Assembly (NCBI RefSeq): GCF_964340395.1
Contig: NC_135556.1
Coordinates: forward strand, 13,341,410-13,403,409
Direction: 5' to 3'
Length of the DNA stretch: 62,000 bases
DNA from: Glandiceps talaboti
Taxonomy: Eukaryota; Hemichordata; Enteropneusta; Spengelidae
This document shows positions 38,901 to 50,900 of the stretch, piece after piece. Every line of letters begins with the position of its first letter. Within the stretch, counting starts at the first letter, position 1. The position numbers and the translations under genes are program-made. The notes below the pieces were generated by a model. It ran no database searches, was not told where the DNA came from, and worked only from the letters and a program-made list of their open reading frames with translations.

Positions 38901-41900
38901 GCCAGAAAATACATGTGATCCAATGATTGTCACTACGACTTGTACGAGTTGCGAGATGAATAGTGACAAGGGCCTCGGCTGAATGAAGAAAAATATTTGG
39001 GAGAACAATATCTTATTATTCCAAATACTTTTATTTGGTCAGCCAAGGAAACGACAAGTAACATAAGGGGCCTTGCCACTACTAGTTGAAGATGTGTAGT
39101 GACAAAACTCATGTCATCAAAACTCATATTTTCTGGCTGTGCAATTGCAATATCATAATATTATAATATTATATATATGAATTGACAAGAGTACAAAAAT
39201 CACCAAAAACAAGTGTACATTAAGTTGTCACATTGAGCTTGATACAACACAGAGAAAGACAAACATACAATATGAATCAGTCACACTACATGAAGAATGT
39301 TTTTTCATAACATGAACAACACTTCATAAATGAACTCCTGCCAACACTTAATATTTGCATAATTACAACTTGTTAGTGCAAGCACCTGTAGTGGTACAAT
39401 AAAGAATAGCAGATATACAGAGGATTATCAATATACATGCACTTACTTCAAAGCTTTTAGCAGAACTGTCATGCAATGATGTTAATGACAGTGACCCTGT
39501 CAGGGGTTTGAAGTCCATTAGTATTCTCTCAGCTATTCCCTCAGACAAATTTACACCACCAAAGACCTATGTTAGTATGTAAATGTGTGACTGTAAGATT
39601 CTAATGTTGATTCACATATAGGTACATACATACATTTGTGTACATACACACAAGGACAGAATGTCTCGAATTGAGACATAAGTACACACATTATAATATT
39701 GCTAATGAAATGAGATATACCAGAAATATACTTTCCATTTTTCATTCTTCATACATTTCAAAAGGAACCCATGTCGTACCAAATCTTTGTGTTTAGATCC
39801 ACGTAACATTGCATGATGATTATACAAAACTTAAAATACTTGTATTATAAAAAGTGTAAATTCTTTTGTCAAATATGATCTAAGATTTCCTATTTGTAAA
39901 TGGTTAATCACTAAATACAGACTCCATACAATCATACCTTATTGTCATCTGAAGTTGTTTTTGTGATGCCTGTTGTCATCCGACGTCTTAGAAATGTTGT
40001 ACCCTGTGATTGGCTTGCATTACATTTGTCCAAAAACCAATGTGGTCCTTTCCTGCCAGCCTCATAGTCCTCCAATCTCAGTTCCTTTTTTTAAAAGTAA
40101 AAATACACAATTGTTTGAATGATAGATAGATAGATAGAAAAATAGATAGATAGATAGATAGATAGATAAATAAGTAAATAATATAGATGTAAACCTTCAG
40201 CCCTAGTAACATTACTTAAAATTGTTTAATTAGACAAAAAGAGATGTAAATAATACACTTATCTATTGACACCATGGCATGTCATTGCCAACACTTCTAG
40301 TCTAGTTCCTGACGGACTGTATTCCGTATTACGTTATCTCCATATTATACTGCCTTGTCAATCCCGTTCCTCTCGCACAGAATTCTGTGCTCCCCCTACA
40401 GCGTTCATATAAACACAATGACGTCGTCACGTCCCCACACGATTTCAGTTTAAACAGACTGAAGGTGGAGTCTTGGTTGGACATTTGCATATCATATCAG
40501 TCCTAGATCCTAGAAACATGAGAACTATGACGACAGCCTGTCAATTTGTGATGGATTACTACTGACATGCGCCATTCGCGTTTCGCCCACCATGAGGTTG
40601 AACCACTATTAACGCCCTGAGTAACGGGATTGACTAGATGGCATAGCATGAAGATAACGAAGTAGAGAATACAGTCTGTCAGGAACTAGACTACAACACT
40701 TCCTGTCCAAAAGCTACTCTGAAACAGCACTCCTAGTGGCCAAACTAAACAATCTTTTGTTTTTTCCCCAGATAACTAGAAATGACTTATTCATGATTTA
40801 GGCTTGTTTAATGAGGCAAGTTACAGGAGAGTTTATGAAATGATTCTGGTTTGTAAATATAATTATTAAACTATTTACCTCTAAACTGAGTTGTTCATAA
40901 TCTTTCATGGCTGTAATACACTGATGGTGTGTATTAATACTTCTAGACACGCCTTCCTTCCATACTGTATCATGATCTTCTGCTGCCTGTAAAGGCGTTA
41001 ATAAAAAGACATGAAATTCATGATTCGATATCATTAAATCTGCACTAGCTGCAACTGAAACTTTTTTTGAAACTGTTTTGTTATATAGAATGACTTACTT
41101 GTAATATCATACACTCTGGATAGTATTGAATCACCTGTGGGTAAAATATGCTTAGCTGTACACATAGTATACAATGTATACTGATTTTTAGGTCTACACC
41201 CTAAAACAGCGCCCTCAACGGTGATCACAATTTCAACCTGTTGCTGTACTACTTATGGATAAAATCAATGTATGATCACCATGTACAATGTCTAATTATT
41301 GGTATTTTATCAATTTTCTGTGAATACGTTGTAGGTTGGTTGTCTGATCGGAAAATATAATACTCATAGTTACAGCTAATGCAGGTTTAAAACTGACCGT
41401 GCCATACAAAATGAAATTCATGAACCTTCTAATTTAAAGAGTGTAAGAAACCCAAAAATAGAAATTAATAGTGCTAGCAACATGAAGGCAACAGGGCCTG
41501 AAATTTTCCACTGACCAGTGACCAATTTTTTCCTTACCAGTAAATTTATTATGCATGGTTGTATATAAAATCTACCAACGTTCCCCAATCATTTTACCAG
41601 GGGTTCTTACCAGTGATTTTGTTCAGGGTGGCAAGTTTGTAAAATCTACCTTAGTTTCCTGTCATTTCCTGGGTTTCCTTACCACTGTTTTCTTAAAGGT
41701 GATAGTATGTAAAATCTACCAGGGTTCTCAAGTCATTTTACTGGGATTCCCCACCACTTTTTAGTTAAGCATAGTAAGTTGATAAAATCTACCAGAATTC
41801 CAAAGCATTTTGCCAGGGTCCCCCCTACCAATTGTAGTAAGTTGGTGAATTTACCTACCCGGTATGTTCCCCTGTCATTTTATAAAAGTGTTATACCGAC

Positions 41901-44900
41901 CGGGTGTTCTTGCTAAGGTTGGTAAATTAGTAAGGTAGATAAAATCTTCCTGAATCTATAGCTATCACCTCACCTGAAACTTTCTCTGTGGACTGGTCAC
42001 AGGTTTATATGTGGGACTTGTATCAGCTGCCTTTTGTTCTGGCCAATGCATAGGTTTCATTGGATGGTTTGTTTTAGATCTGTGAGCTTGTTTTTTTCTT
42101 CTACTACTGACACTATCTGGTGATGAAGCACTGAATTTGAAAATATTGTCTGGAGACAGTGACGTATCACTAGAACTGGTATTCTTGGGTGTAGAATCGG
42201 GAATAGACCACGGGAACATTCCTACAGACAAGACATACAAATTATTAAGACATTGCAATCTAAAGCTGTCTAGTGATTGGTCCACAATGAGTCATGTGAG
42301 GCAAACAAACTTACACTAGTGTCCATAATAACAGAACCAGATGACTCACAAGTACAGGTGTGGTGTACTCAGCCCAAGTGCTTCTGGTGTTCTCTGTGGC
42401 TGCACTTCCATGAGTATTCTCTGCGGCTGCACTCACAAGTCATGGGGTTCTGTTATTATTACAAATATTTAAATCAAAACAGCAAAGTTCATAAACTGTA
42501 TGCTGTACATGGAACAAAAGCAAGTTCACTTGTATACATGTCATGTGCTCATGTCTTCAATACTGCACAGCAGTGCAAGAAGTACCAATAACATACGATA
42601 TTCACTGATGTAACTTATGACAGAACCCCATGGTGTGTGAGTGCAAGTGTGGCATACTTGGGACATTTGCACAAGTGCTTGCTGTGTTGTCTTTGGCCAT
42701 AGCATAAAACATCACAAACAAACTGGAACTTATGCATTATGGGGTTCTGCCATTATTACAAATGTTGGTCCAAAACAGCAAATTTCCATAAAAATCATAA
42801 CATGCAATCATATGACTTTGTATGCAAGGAACATTTGTGCCCTCATTTTCATATACTTTGCCTACAGGTATGCTATATAACGTTATATGCTATATGCTAT
42901 AATTGCATGGTAGTGCAAATACCAGTAATATGTGCTTAGCACCAGTGCAAGTAATCACTGGTACATATGCAACACTAGGTCTTACCTGGGGAACAAATTC
43001 CAACTTCACCAAATCTCCCTTGAGGCTTCTCATGTAATGATGATTCTGTTGAATAGAAATCTTGGCTTATACACGGTATAATATAGTACATTTCACCATC
43101 ATAGATAAAAAATGCTACTCACTTTACCCCTCTAGAATGGATCTGAATTATCAACTCACCTGGACTGGTTTCAAGACGAAAGGTGAAATTCAATGCATGC
43201 TTAATGGCCAGTGAATGTAAGTATTTCCTCTTGAAAGGGGTTTCTCTTTGTTGTGTCGACCTCAGCGTAACAATGTCTGCCTTCAGGCTGCTCAGAAGAG
43301 AATATAACAGAAAATTAAAAAAAGAATACCTGGACGTAATATTGCTTACTAAGAATGACTTTGTATCTAATGTTTCAGTTTGCTGAATTTGTACATAATG
43401 TCTTGACAATTTTTGGAAAACTCATAATTAATATGACTGGCCGGGTTCAAAAAATATGTGAATACAAATTTATGATAAGGCGAAATTTACTAGCAGTGTT
43501 TTGAAATGTACATGGCTATTATAAGAAAACAATAATTTCATTACAAACAAATGGAATATAAGTTTCCGGTAAACAATCTAATGCCATACAGCATTTAAAA
43601 TGAACCTACCTAAAAAATGATGAATGTTTGTACGAATTTTAAAAAGCAACAACTACCACGGTGGATGAAACACATCACAGTGTGTGGTGATAGCAGTTAG
43701 AAAGTTTAGCCCATCATGTTTATTTAAATCTATCACCCTGATAATGAGTCAAGCCAATCAATGAATGATCTATATATGTTACATTTGGCTTTGACTGCCT
43801 ATCAACTTTACCAGATAGTCTGCTACTCTGAAGGGTTCATTTTTGTTGGTGTTCCTGTTAACCATTAGCTAAACACTTTTGTAATAAGTGATTACAGAGA
43901 GTCCACAATCTTTCTGTCTCATGGCCACCACCCGCAAATCGCCATTAATCAACCATGTGTGTTGATATGATTGACCTGACCTGACCTTACAATGTTTCTA
44001 TGTGGCGAGTGCTTTTATAGTGAATAGTGATTGGAATTGTCATCTTACCTTATCCCTACCTCCATGGATTCCTGATGAGGATAAAGAGATGTAAACTTTA
44101 TATTAAAACACATAAAATAGAAACCATTCTGTGTTATACCATTATTGTAATGACATCATCATTCTGGGCTTATCAGTCTGTCCTAGTTCGGGACAGGGAG
44201 ATTAAACAATGCCCTCAATGGCTGATCTGTCAGTCTACGATTTGATGAAATAATTTGGATTTTTAAGCAAATATACTAAGTACATGTTTTAACCACAAAA
44301 TGTTCAAGCATTTCCACAACTCACCTTTATGGACAAAGTAAAGGCTAATTCATAATATCCACTAATCTTATGTTAATTACATGTCATTGACTGCATAAAC
44401 ACTTCACAGTGTTGAACACTTTAACTTTGTGATTTCACTTTTTGTTTACCGAATGAAAACATGGCTGTCAAATGAGACAAAATGTGCTAGTTTCTTTCAT
44501 TTTCACTTTTCAGTTGGCATCGATCTGAACAAAGGTGACAGTGATGTATGACATTGGCAAGGTGACCTCTGTCAAACAAATTGTCAACTACATACTTCTA
44601 TAAAAACAGAAGTTGCCTAGCAGTCTCAAATGTCACTTCTGCCTAAGTTTGGATCAATGCAAACTCCATACATGTACTAATAAGTAAAACTGAACGAAAT
44701 CAACAAATTTTATCTCACCAAATTTTTATCAAATGACATGAATTTACAAGTTACCCTTCCCCTTTCAATAGCACAGGCTGTCATCAGAACTGCTCAAAAT
44801 TTGAATCTTTTTGAATTTGTGGAACATTTCTGCTGCGGCAGGTTATACCTTACATTTTTTAAGACGCCATCATCAACAGATATTCTACAAAGGATTTGAT

Positions 44901-47900
44901 ACTATAGATGATGAGTTGTTTCATGTAACATACCTGTAAAAATTTCACAGGACTGTTTTTGTGTCGTGTTCTGAGTTCCTCACACTTTTGTAGTGTTTTC
45001 TCTGCTCTTTCAATAGTATCTTTCTGCATTTTTTGTTGCCACTCAAACTGAGTTTTCTGAGCTGATACCATGTTTTTTAAAGTCTCTTGTTTCTTCTCTA
45101 TCAGGCTTACTAATTCTTTGCAAGTCTTGTCTATTTCCTTTGTGGTCTTCACAAATTCATCCTGAAACATAAAACAATGTATATTAATGTACAGGTTTTT
45201 AGTTTGTGATGGTTGGTATTTTAACCTCTGGATTGAGCGACTGGTATATTTTCCATGACATTGTACAATCATTTTGGTGTGAAACCCTGGCAAAATGACA
45301 GGAGAACTCAGGTAGATTATACCTGCTTACTGCCTTTAACAAAAATTCCGCAAATGTTCAAGTTATAAATATAATCAGTTCTGCAATGAATGACTAATCT
45401 TGAACTTACCACAGCTTGTTTATTTAGTTCTTCTGAACTCAGCGTCTTTTTTGCTTTCACAACTAGTTCTTGTAGTTCATCTGTATTATCATTCAATATT
45501 TTCTGTAAAGTAAACACAAATAAATAATATCAGTGACAAGCTGGGTAGGAGATTCTGTGGAAAGCTTTTGATGACAGCATGAGGTTGTTAAATGTACTAA
45601 ATTCAATTATTTCAGTCTTATAATTTTGGGGAAATATTGATGGAAATCCTGAATATTGTATTCAAAATCAGAGACACACATGCACCGGGACATGTGCCAA
45701 TACACGTTTCCCTATCTCTTGTATTTGTGCCATGAAAAAATAAGAAATGACAATACATCATGAATGTCAAAGTTAAGGATTAATATATGTAGAAAAATTG
45801 TTGTCTTGCAGAGCTACAGAAAGAGTTAATCCAGAACAAAAGAATGATTCTATATATCATGATGTTTGGGCTCCACTCTATGTGATCACCTGGCATTGAA
45901 TCACAGGCTATCTTGAAGAAACAAGGCTGAGACAAAATGAAGACAACATATGCTGACAACCTGTAGTGTTGAATAATGGATGCATGAGGATCAGTGTTTT
46001 TGCTGAGGGCGGTATAAAGTAGGTAAAATCTATTGGGGTTGTCATGTCATTTTATCTGGGTTCCCAAACAAAATTACCATAGACTCTATGGGGAAACGCT
46101 GCCATTTTTATTTTACCCCTTTCCTCCCTTTCTGTTACCGGGGTTCCCCAACCTTAGCAAACCTGAGGATAATAATTACATGAATGTGTGGATTATATAT
46201 AAATATTAAATTTTGATTCTTCAGCTTACATGTAAGATTTCGAAGAAAATTAAAGATTCGCAGCTGATTTTGGGCCAACAAAGGTATTTATTGTGTCTGT
46301 ACACAACTATTTATGATTCTAATATAAGAGGAAAAATGCCATGCATTATTGATTCTCATATTTTTCATAATCAATAGGCACAGATACATACTCAAAATTC
46401 ATATCACGTTTTCTAGAACATGTGTTTGTCTCTTGATATCTCTCTATCAAGACACTTAAATATTGTCAACTACTCATACTTGATGAGATGGCCAAACGCC
46501 CCCCACCCCATAAAATAAAAATAATTAAAAAATATAAAATATAAAAATTGATATAAAAAAAATAAAAATTAATTTGCTGGCAGATAACTGCATCTAAGAA
46601 TCATGCCACTGTATCCATGCATGAGAATACTCTGACACAATTTTTTGATAGACCAAAATACCCATTTGTGATTCAATACTACTACTACTAGTATTCACAG
46701 TGTATGAGTCAGTTACTGTATCTAAGACCAAATAAAACTTAAAAGAAAGAATAGTTTCTGGTCAGCATTACAATTCTCTCCGATGCTAAAGTATGACCAA
46801 TTGAGAACTTCCCAACCTCGAAAATCCGAGGTTAGTTAATATGCTAAGCTGGTAGAAATGTGTTAATTGGCCTCATCATCTATATCAACAGAAATAAAGA
46901 AGTGTCGGGTATTTGCATAATCTTCTTTTCCATCTTTTCATTGTATGCATGGTGCGCTCAGACCACTATAGAAAGTTGTCTTGCTGCTAGACGTTCGGGC
47001 TTTCTCCCGACGAAGTTCGCCGTGATGACGAACGCCCATCCTTGTCGTATTGTAAATTCGGAATAACACCTGAGGTCTAGCAGCTAGACTAGGACATGAG
47101 TAGTTGTGGCCAGATTCATAGGAAGTATTTATAGTAGGAGCACAGAAACTTCAAAGGCTTATTTATTCTTTATTGTTTAGTATAATGTCGTAGCGTTATT
47201 TTACAAATTGTGACGCGAACTTGGCCGTTTTATAATGAACACGCAGGACAATAGCCACCTTAGCTCTGAAATATGATTTGAGAACTCTCTGTCAGCAGTT
47301 GTGTCGCAGTTCTCTGAGTGCACATTTCCAAACTTTGACCCGTCTTTTTTACACCTGACCCCATGAAGACGCGACATTACACAAATATCCATTATCGGAT
47401 AAAATCTAATTTTAGACTCTAGGTTAGATGCTTGTGGCTCTGATTCACTTTTTATGATATTATCCTATAAAAAGTACTCTGTACGTGCGAAGAGTAATAT
47501 TAGAGTCTAAAATTCGATTTTGTTGGCGTCTGTCAAATCGCTACCTAGTCTTGCTGCTAGATGTTCGTGCTTTCTTTCGATACTAATTACTATTGAAGCG
47601 AACGAAGTTCGCAGTGAGGGCTTGCCTTGGATGTTCCATCCTCGATAGCGATGTTCGGTCGTGTTTCATTTGTATCGGAAGAACATCCGAGGTCTAGCAG
47701 ATAGACTAATCGCTACCATGAAAAGAGGCCAATGGTTTGCGTGATGTTGAAAATAAAACGCCCATATGATTATTATATTGAAACGGCTTAGTGAATACAC
47801 ACAACTAGCACTATAAACGGAGATGTGTTCCAACTCAGACTCAGACCACTAATGAATATTTTCAGTGATCTGAGGTTACACAGACATGGAACACAAAATT

Positions 47901-50900
47901 GCAGTCCCGTGCTTTTATAATGTTTTGCACTCGCAAATCCGTGATCAAAGAATGTACACTTGCTATTGAATCCAGGATGAATAAAGTTTAAACGTTGTAA
48001 ACCTTTCTCGAATATATTCTGACAGTGATGTTGAATTTGAGGGAAAATTCTGTTTGACAATAGAATAGACTAGCCAAGATTACTGACTACATAGCTCTTC
48101 AATGTAAGTGTGAGCAGTGAAGTGAAAACAGCTAGTGTACTTCCCGTTTCTCGGACAAGGCAACATTATATCGCCCTTCACATGCTATTGTTTGTAATTG
48201 ATAAACAAAAGGCGTTCTATGGAATATCATATCCCTTCGTCGCTAAAATTAACAGAGACGAGAAAATGACGGAAATGCAAGTTATCGAACATTCAGGACA
48301 AACACCTTTTTCAGTTAGAAAAACTTCCCTTTTTGAAATGGAGATTAGTCCCCAGCATCATTTTCACAAACCTGCGAAGAGGCCTTGATTGACACAACAT
48401 TGTACAGTCATGGACACAGTCTATCTGAGAGACATTCCTTACTGTTCACAAATATAGACATTTCTACTAGGCTACATCCATTTCGTAGGGTCTATGATCC
48501 ATCTCAGACCGGTTGACCACTAGTGGTCTGAGGGTCCATGTCGCCCTACTTGCATACGGAGTAAGTCGCCTACAGTTGTGAAACCTGGGCTTACCTGAAA
48601 TGCTAGTAACTAAAGATTTAACGCATCTGTGTTCAAATATCAGCAATAAATCGACTATTTAGTAATTTTACCTCGACTTGGCTACAAAAGTACTAGTCCC
48701 AGTCCGGAGGACCAGAAATCCCGGAATCATAAGTTCAATCGTAAAATTTATGCCCAAGTGGACGCCCGATCAAATGTGGCGGAGTTTGTAAGGCGGGACT
48801 TTGAAATCAGTCGGAACTGGAAAAGTTCCGATTTCGACACTTTTTGTGATCGTACCAGCGACTACTATCGTCAAAAAGATGTAAAATGAGTACATATTCG
48901 ACCGATTTCTAATATTTGATAGCTTTATAAAAAAAAAATTATATGTAATTATTTTGTTATTGGTGCGAAAGTATTTTGTTTTCGCACTCGCTATAGGACG
49001 GTTACTTTTCGTAGGACGGTGTTGAGCGAAACGTGTGCACCGTCTGCAAGCAGGACTGTGATCCATGGTACAACATCTGAGCACAGGCAAGGAACACAGT
49101 TTCTTGTCTGTGATCTGAGGTACAACTACTGACCATTATCGGATTGAGAGGTGTCAACGAGTTCCAGCAAGATGCTTAGTTTAGACAAACAAGTTTTATT
49201 TACACATAGCCCCAAAGCATAGGCTGGTGGCGTTATTCACCATATGGGTACAGGTGTAAGAAGGTGCTAAAAGGTGTTACTTTTAGCATCAGCAGAATTG
49301 TAATGGCGTGCATCACTTAAATATCCTCTTGTCAGTCTTTTTATTTTTGTGTGTTTGTTCAGCCCATGCAGTCTGCAGATCTGTGGGAAACACAAAAATA
49401 ACCCTCCCTGCTACTTCAGTGAAGACAACTGCAGAGCCAATCATGAACAAGCAAATGACATCTGCCCCACATACACACTTGCTCTAAAGTACTAAATAAA
49501 AAGAACAGTAACTGCCATATACAGTTGAGTATGACAGGTTTGTATGACAGAACTAGACAAACTGTCCTGACCAGAAACAATTCTTTTTATTTTTTTTTGG
49601 ATTAACAAACATTTTCAAAAAAATGTTCACTACTAGTACTAGTGCAGCTTTTTAAGTCAGAATATTTATTACTGCTCAGAATAACTGTTATTTGTAACTT
49701 GAGTATACGGGTTGAATTATCTGAAATTATGGAATTTTCAATTTTAGAAAAATTGGGCAGCCTACACTAAATTAATTCATAGTAATGGAATGCTTGTGTA
49801 ATTCACTTGCTTCACTAGCCTAAACTGGTGAATATTTTTATTCTAAAAACCAAATCAAATAGTTGTTTATCACAATATCAGTACTGCATACAACTTATGA
49901 GCCATGAATACCTAAATCTCTTTTTTTTTTCATGTTCCTCAACAAACAGATAATTGGCGGTTAAAATAATTTGAAAGGATTTTAGTGTTCAGTGTTTTCA
50001 TTGTTTGTATCAACTACTTACTCAGATCAGTGGCTTGTGTCCATCTCCCATTGTGTACATGAATACAACTGTCCAAACACAACAATGGCATAACAGTTTT
50101 ACTGAGAAGGGGGGATTTTAAGAGCTTTCCTTTGTCTCCAAATCAAACACACTAGTCGTGTATGTATTGGATTACTACAATCTATAATATCATGAATGAA
50201 CATGTTTATAGAATGACAATAGTTTGGCAGTTACACCAAACCACTCCTTCACCTTTACTCTTTTGAATTATGACGTTTTCTTTTTGAGATAATTTCATAT
50301 GGATCAAACGACACTATACCTATGCTTGGAAAAAGGTGTGAAGTTTATGTACCATCATCCATGTACACAAGCTCTGATGTTTGGAAATTGGAGTAATCAA
50401 ACATAATAATATTATAATATATTTTGGGTGTCAACATAATCTCATTTCAACAACATCAAGTGCACAACCCAACAGCATTTCAAATGTTAAAAATCATGAA
50501 AGGAGTGAAGTGTCAGATTGCTTGCTGCAGTGATATCATACACTATACCCATGTATGGCTTTATGGTGAGACCATGGTGAGACTGACTGAACAACAAGGA
50601 CTGTGGGACGCTATTATTACCTATGCTCTGAACTAGTATTGAAAAAATTTATGATAGCAGCTTCATGCTGTGTACACACAGACACACACAGTTGATACAG
50701 AATGAGTAAAAAACCTCTCAGTATAATTCAGTAATAATCCATTCATGATTACAAATTTTTGTGGATGGCATCAAATGCTTGGCAACACCTGGATCAATTC
50801 ACACAGTTCTGCTTCAAGACTGAGCATGGGAATTAATTCAGACAATATTCCCTTATCAAAATCAAATCCGAATTAACTCCGTCTGCCAACAGGACGACAC

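Larger units (their letters stand above)
38192..39566 (-). other. Second, diverged GLEBS-like segment
   Basis: Exon 10 (39566-39447) and the start of exon 11 encode MDFKPLTGS, then [14 protein letters not shown], then [10 protein letters not shown]. This aligns part by part with the first GLEBS-like segment. The intron falls at the same site in both copies (LE|ELRLEDY and FE|EQRLEDY, phase 0). The HQCITAM core is lost, so RAE1 binding by this copy is doubtful. Best explained as tandem exon-pair duplication. Confidence 0.7.
39938..42012 (-). other. GLEBS-like motif (NUP98-type RAE1/Gle2-binding sequence)
   Basis: Residues about 390-452, from the end of exon 7 through exon 8 (40986-40879) into exon 9 (40084-39938). 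Key stretches are [12 protein letters not shown] and [19 protein letters not shown]98 carries almost the same words in its GLEBS motif, the segment that binds the beta-propeller RAE1 (Gle2). The upstream YKPVTSP resembles the F-x-P-P-T-G start of that motif. The match is from memory of the NUP98 family, but its length and continuity across two exons make chance unlikely. FG repeats and the autoproteolytic domain of NUP98 are absent. Confidence 0.85.

Noticed and set aside
39938-40986. A genuine NUP98 gene
   Set aside because: FG-repeat blocks and the autoproteolytic domain are absent, and the exons join in frame with RING, B-box and coiled-coil exons upstream.
44322-44361. Alternative microexon with a strong GTGAGT donor
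   Set aside because: Both possible acceptors give in-frame stops, whereas the 23-nt exon at 44049-44071 keeps frame and has the expected length.
48110-48388. Open frame of 92 codons on the plus strand
   Set aside because: No recognisable domain, no splice or promoter support, and it lies in a repeat-rich intron.
48770-49090. Minus-strand open frame of 106 codons in TRIM intron 1
   Set aside because: Composition and lack of motifs suggest chance; no splice sites fit it to the TRIM frame.
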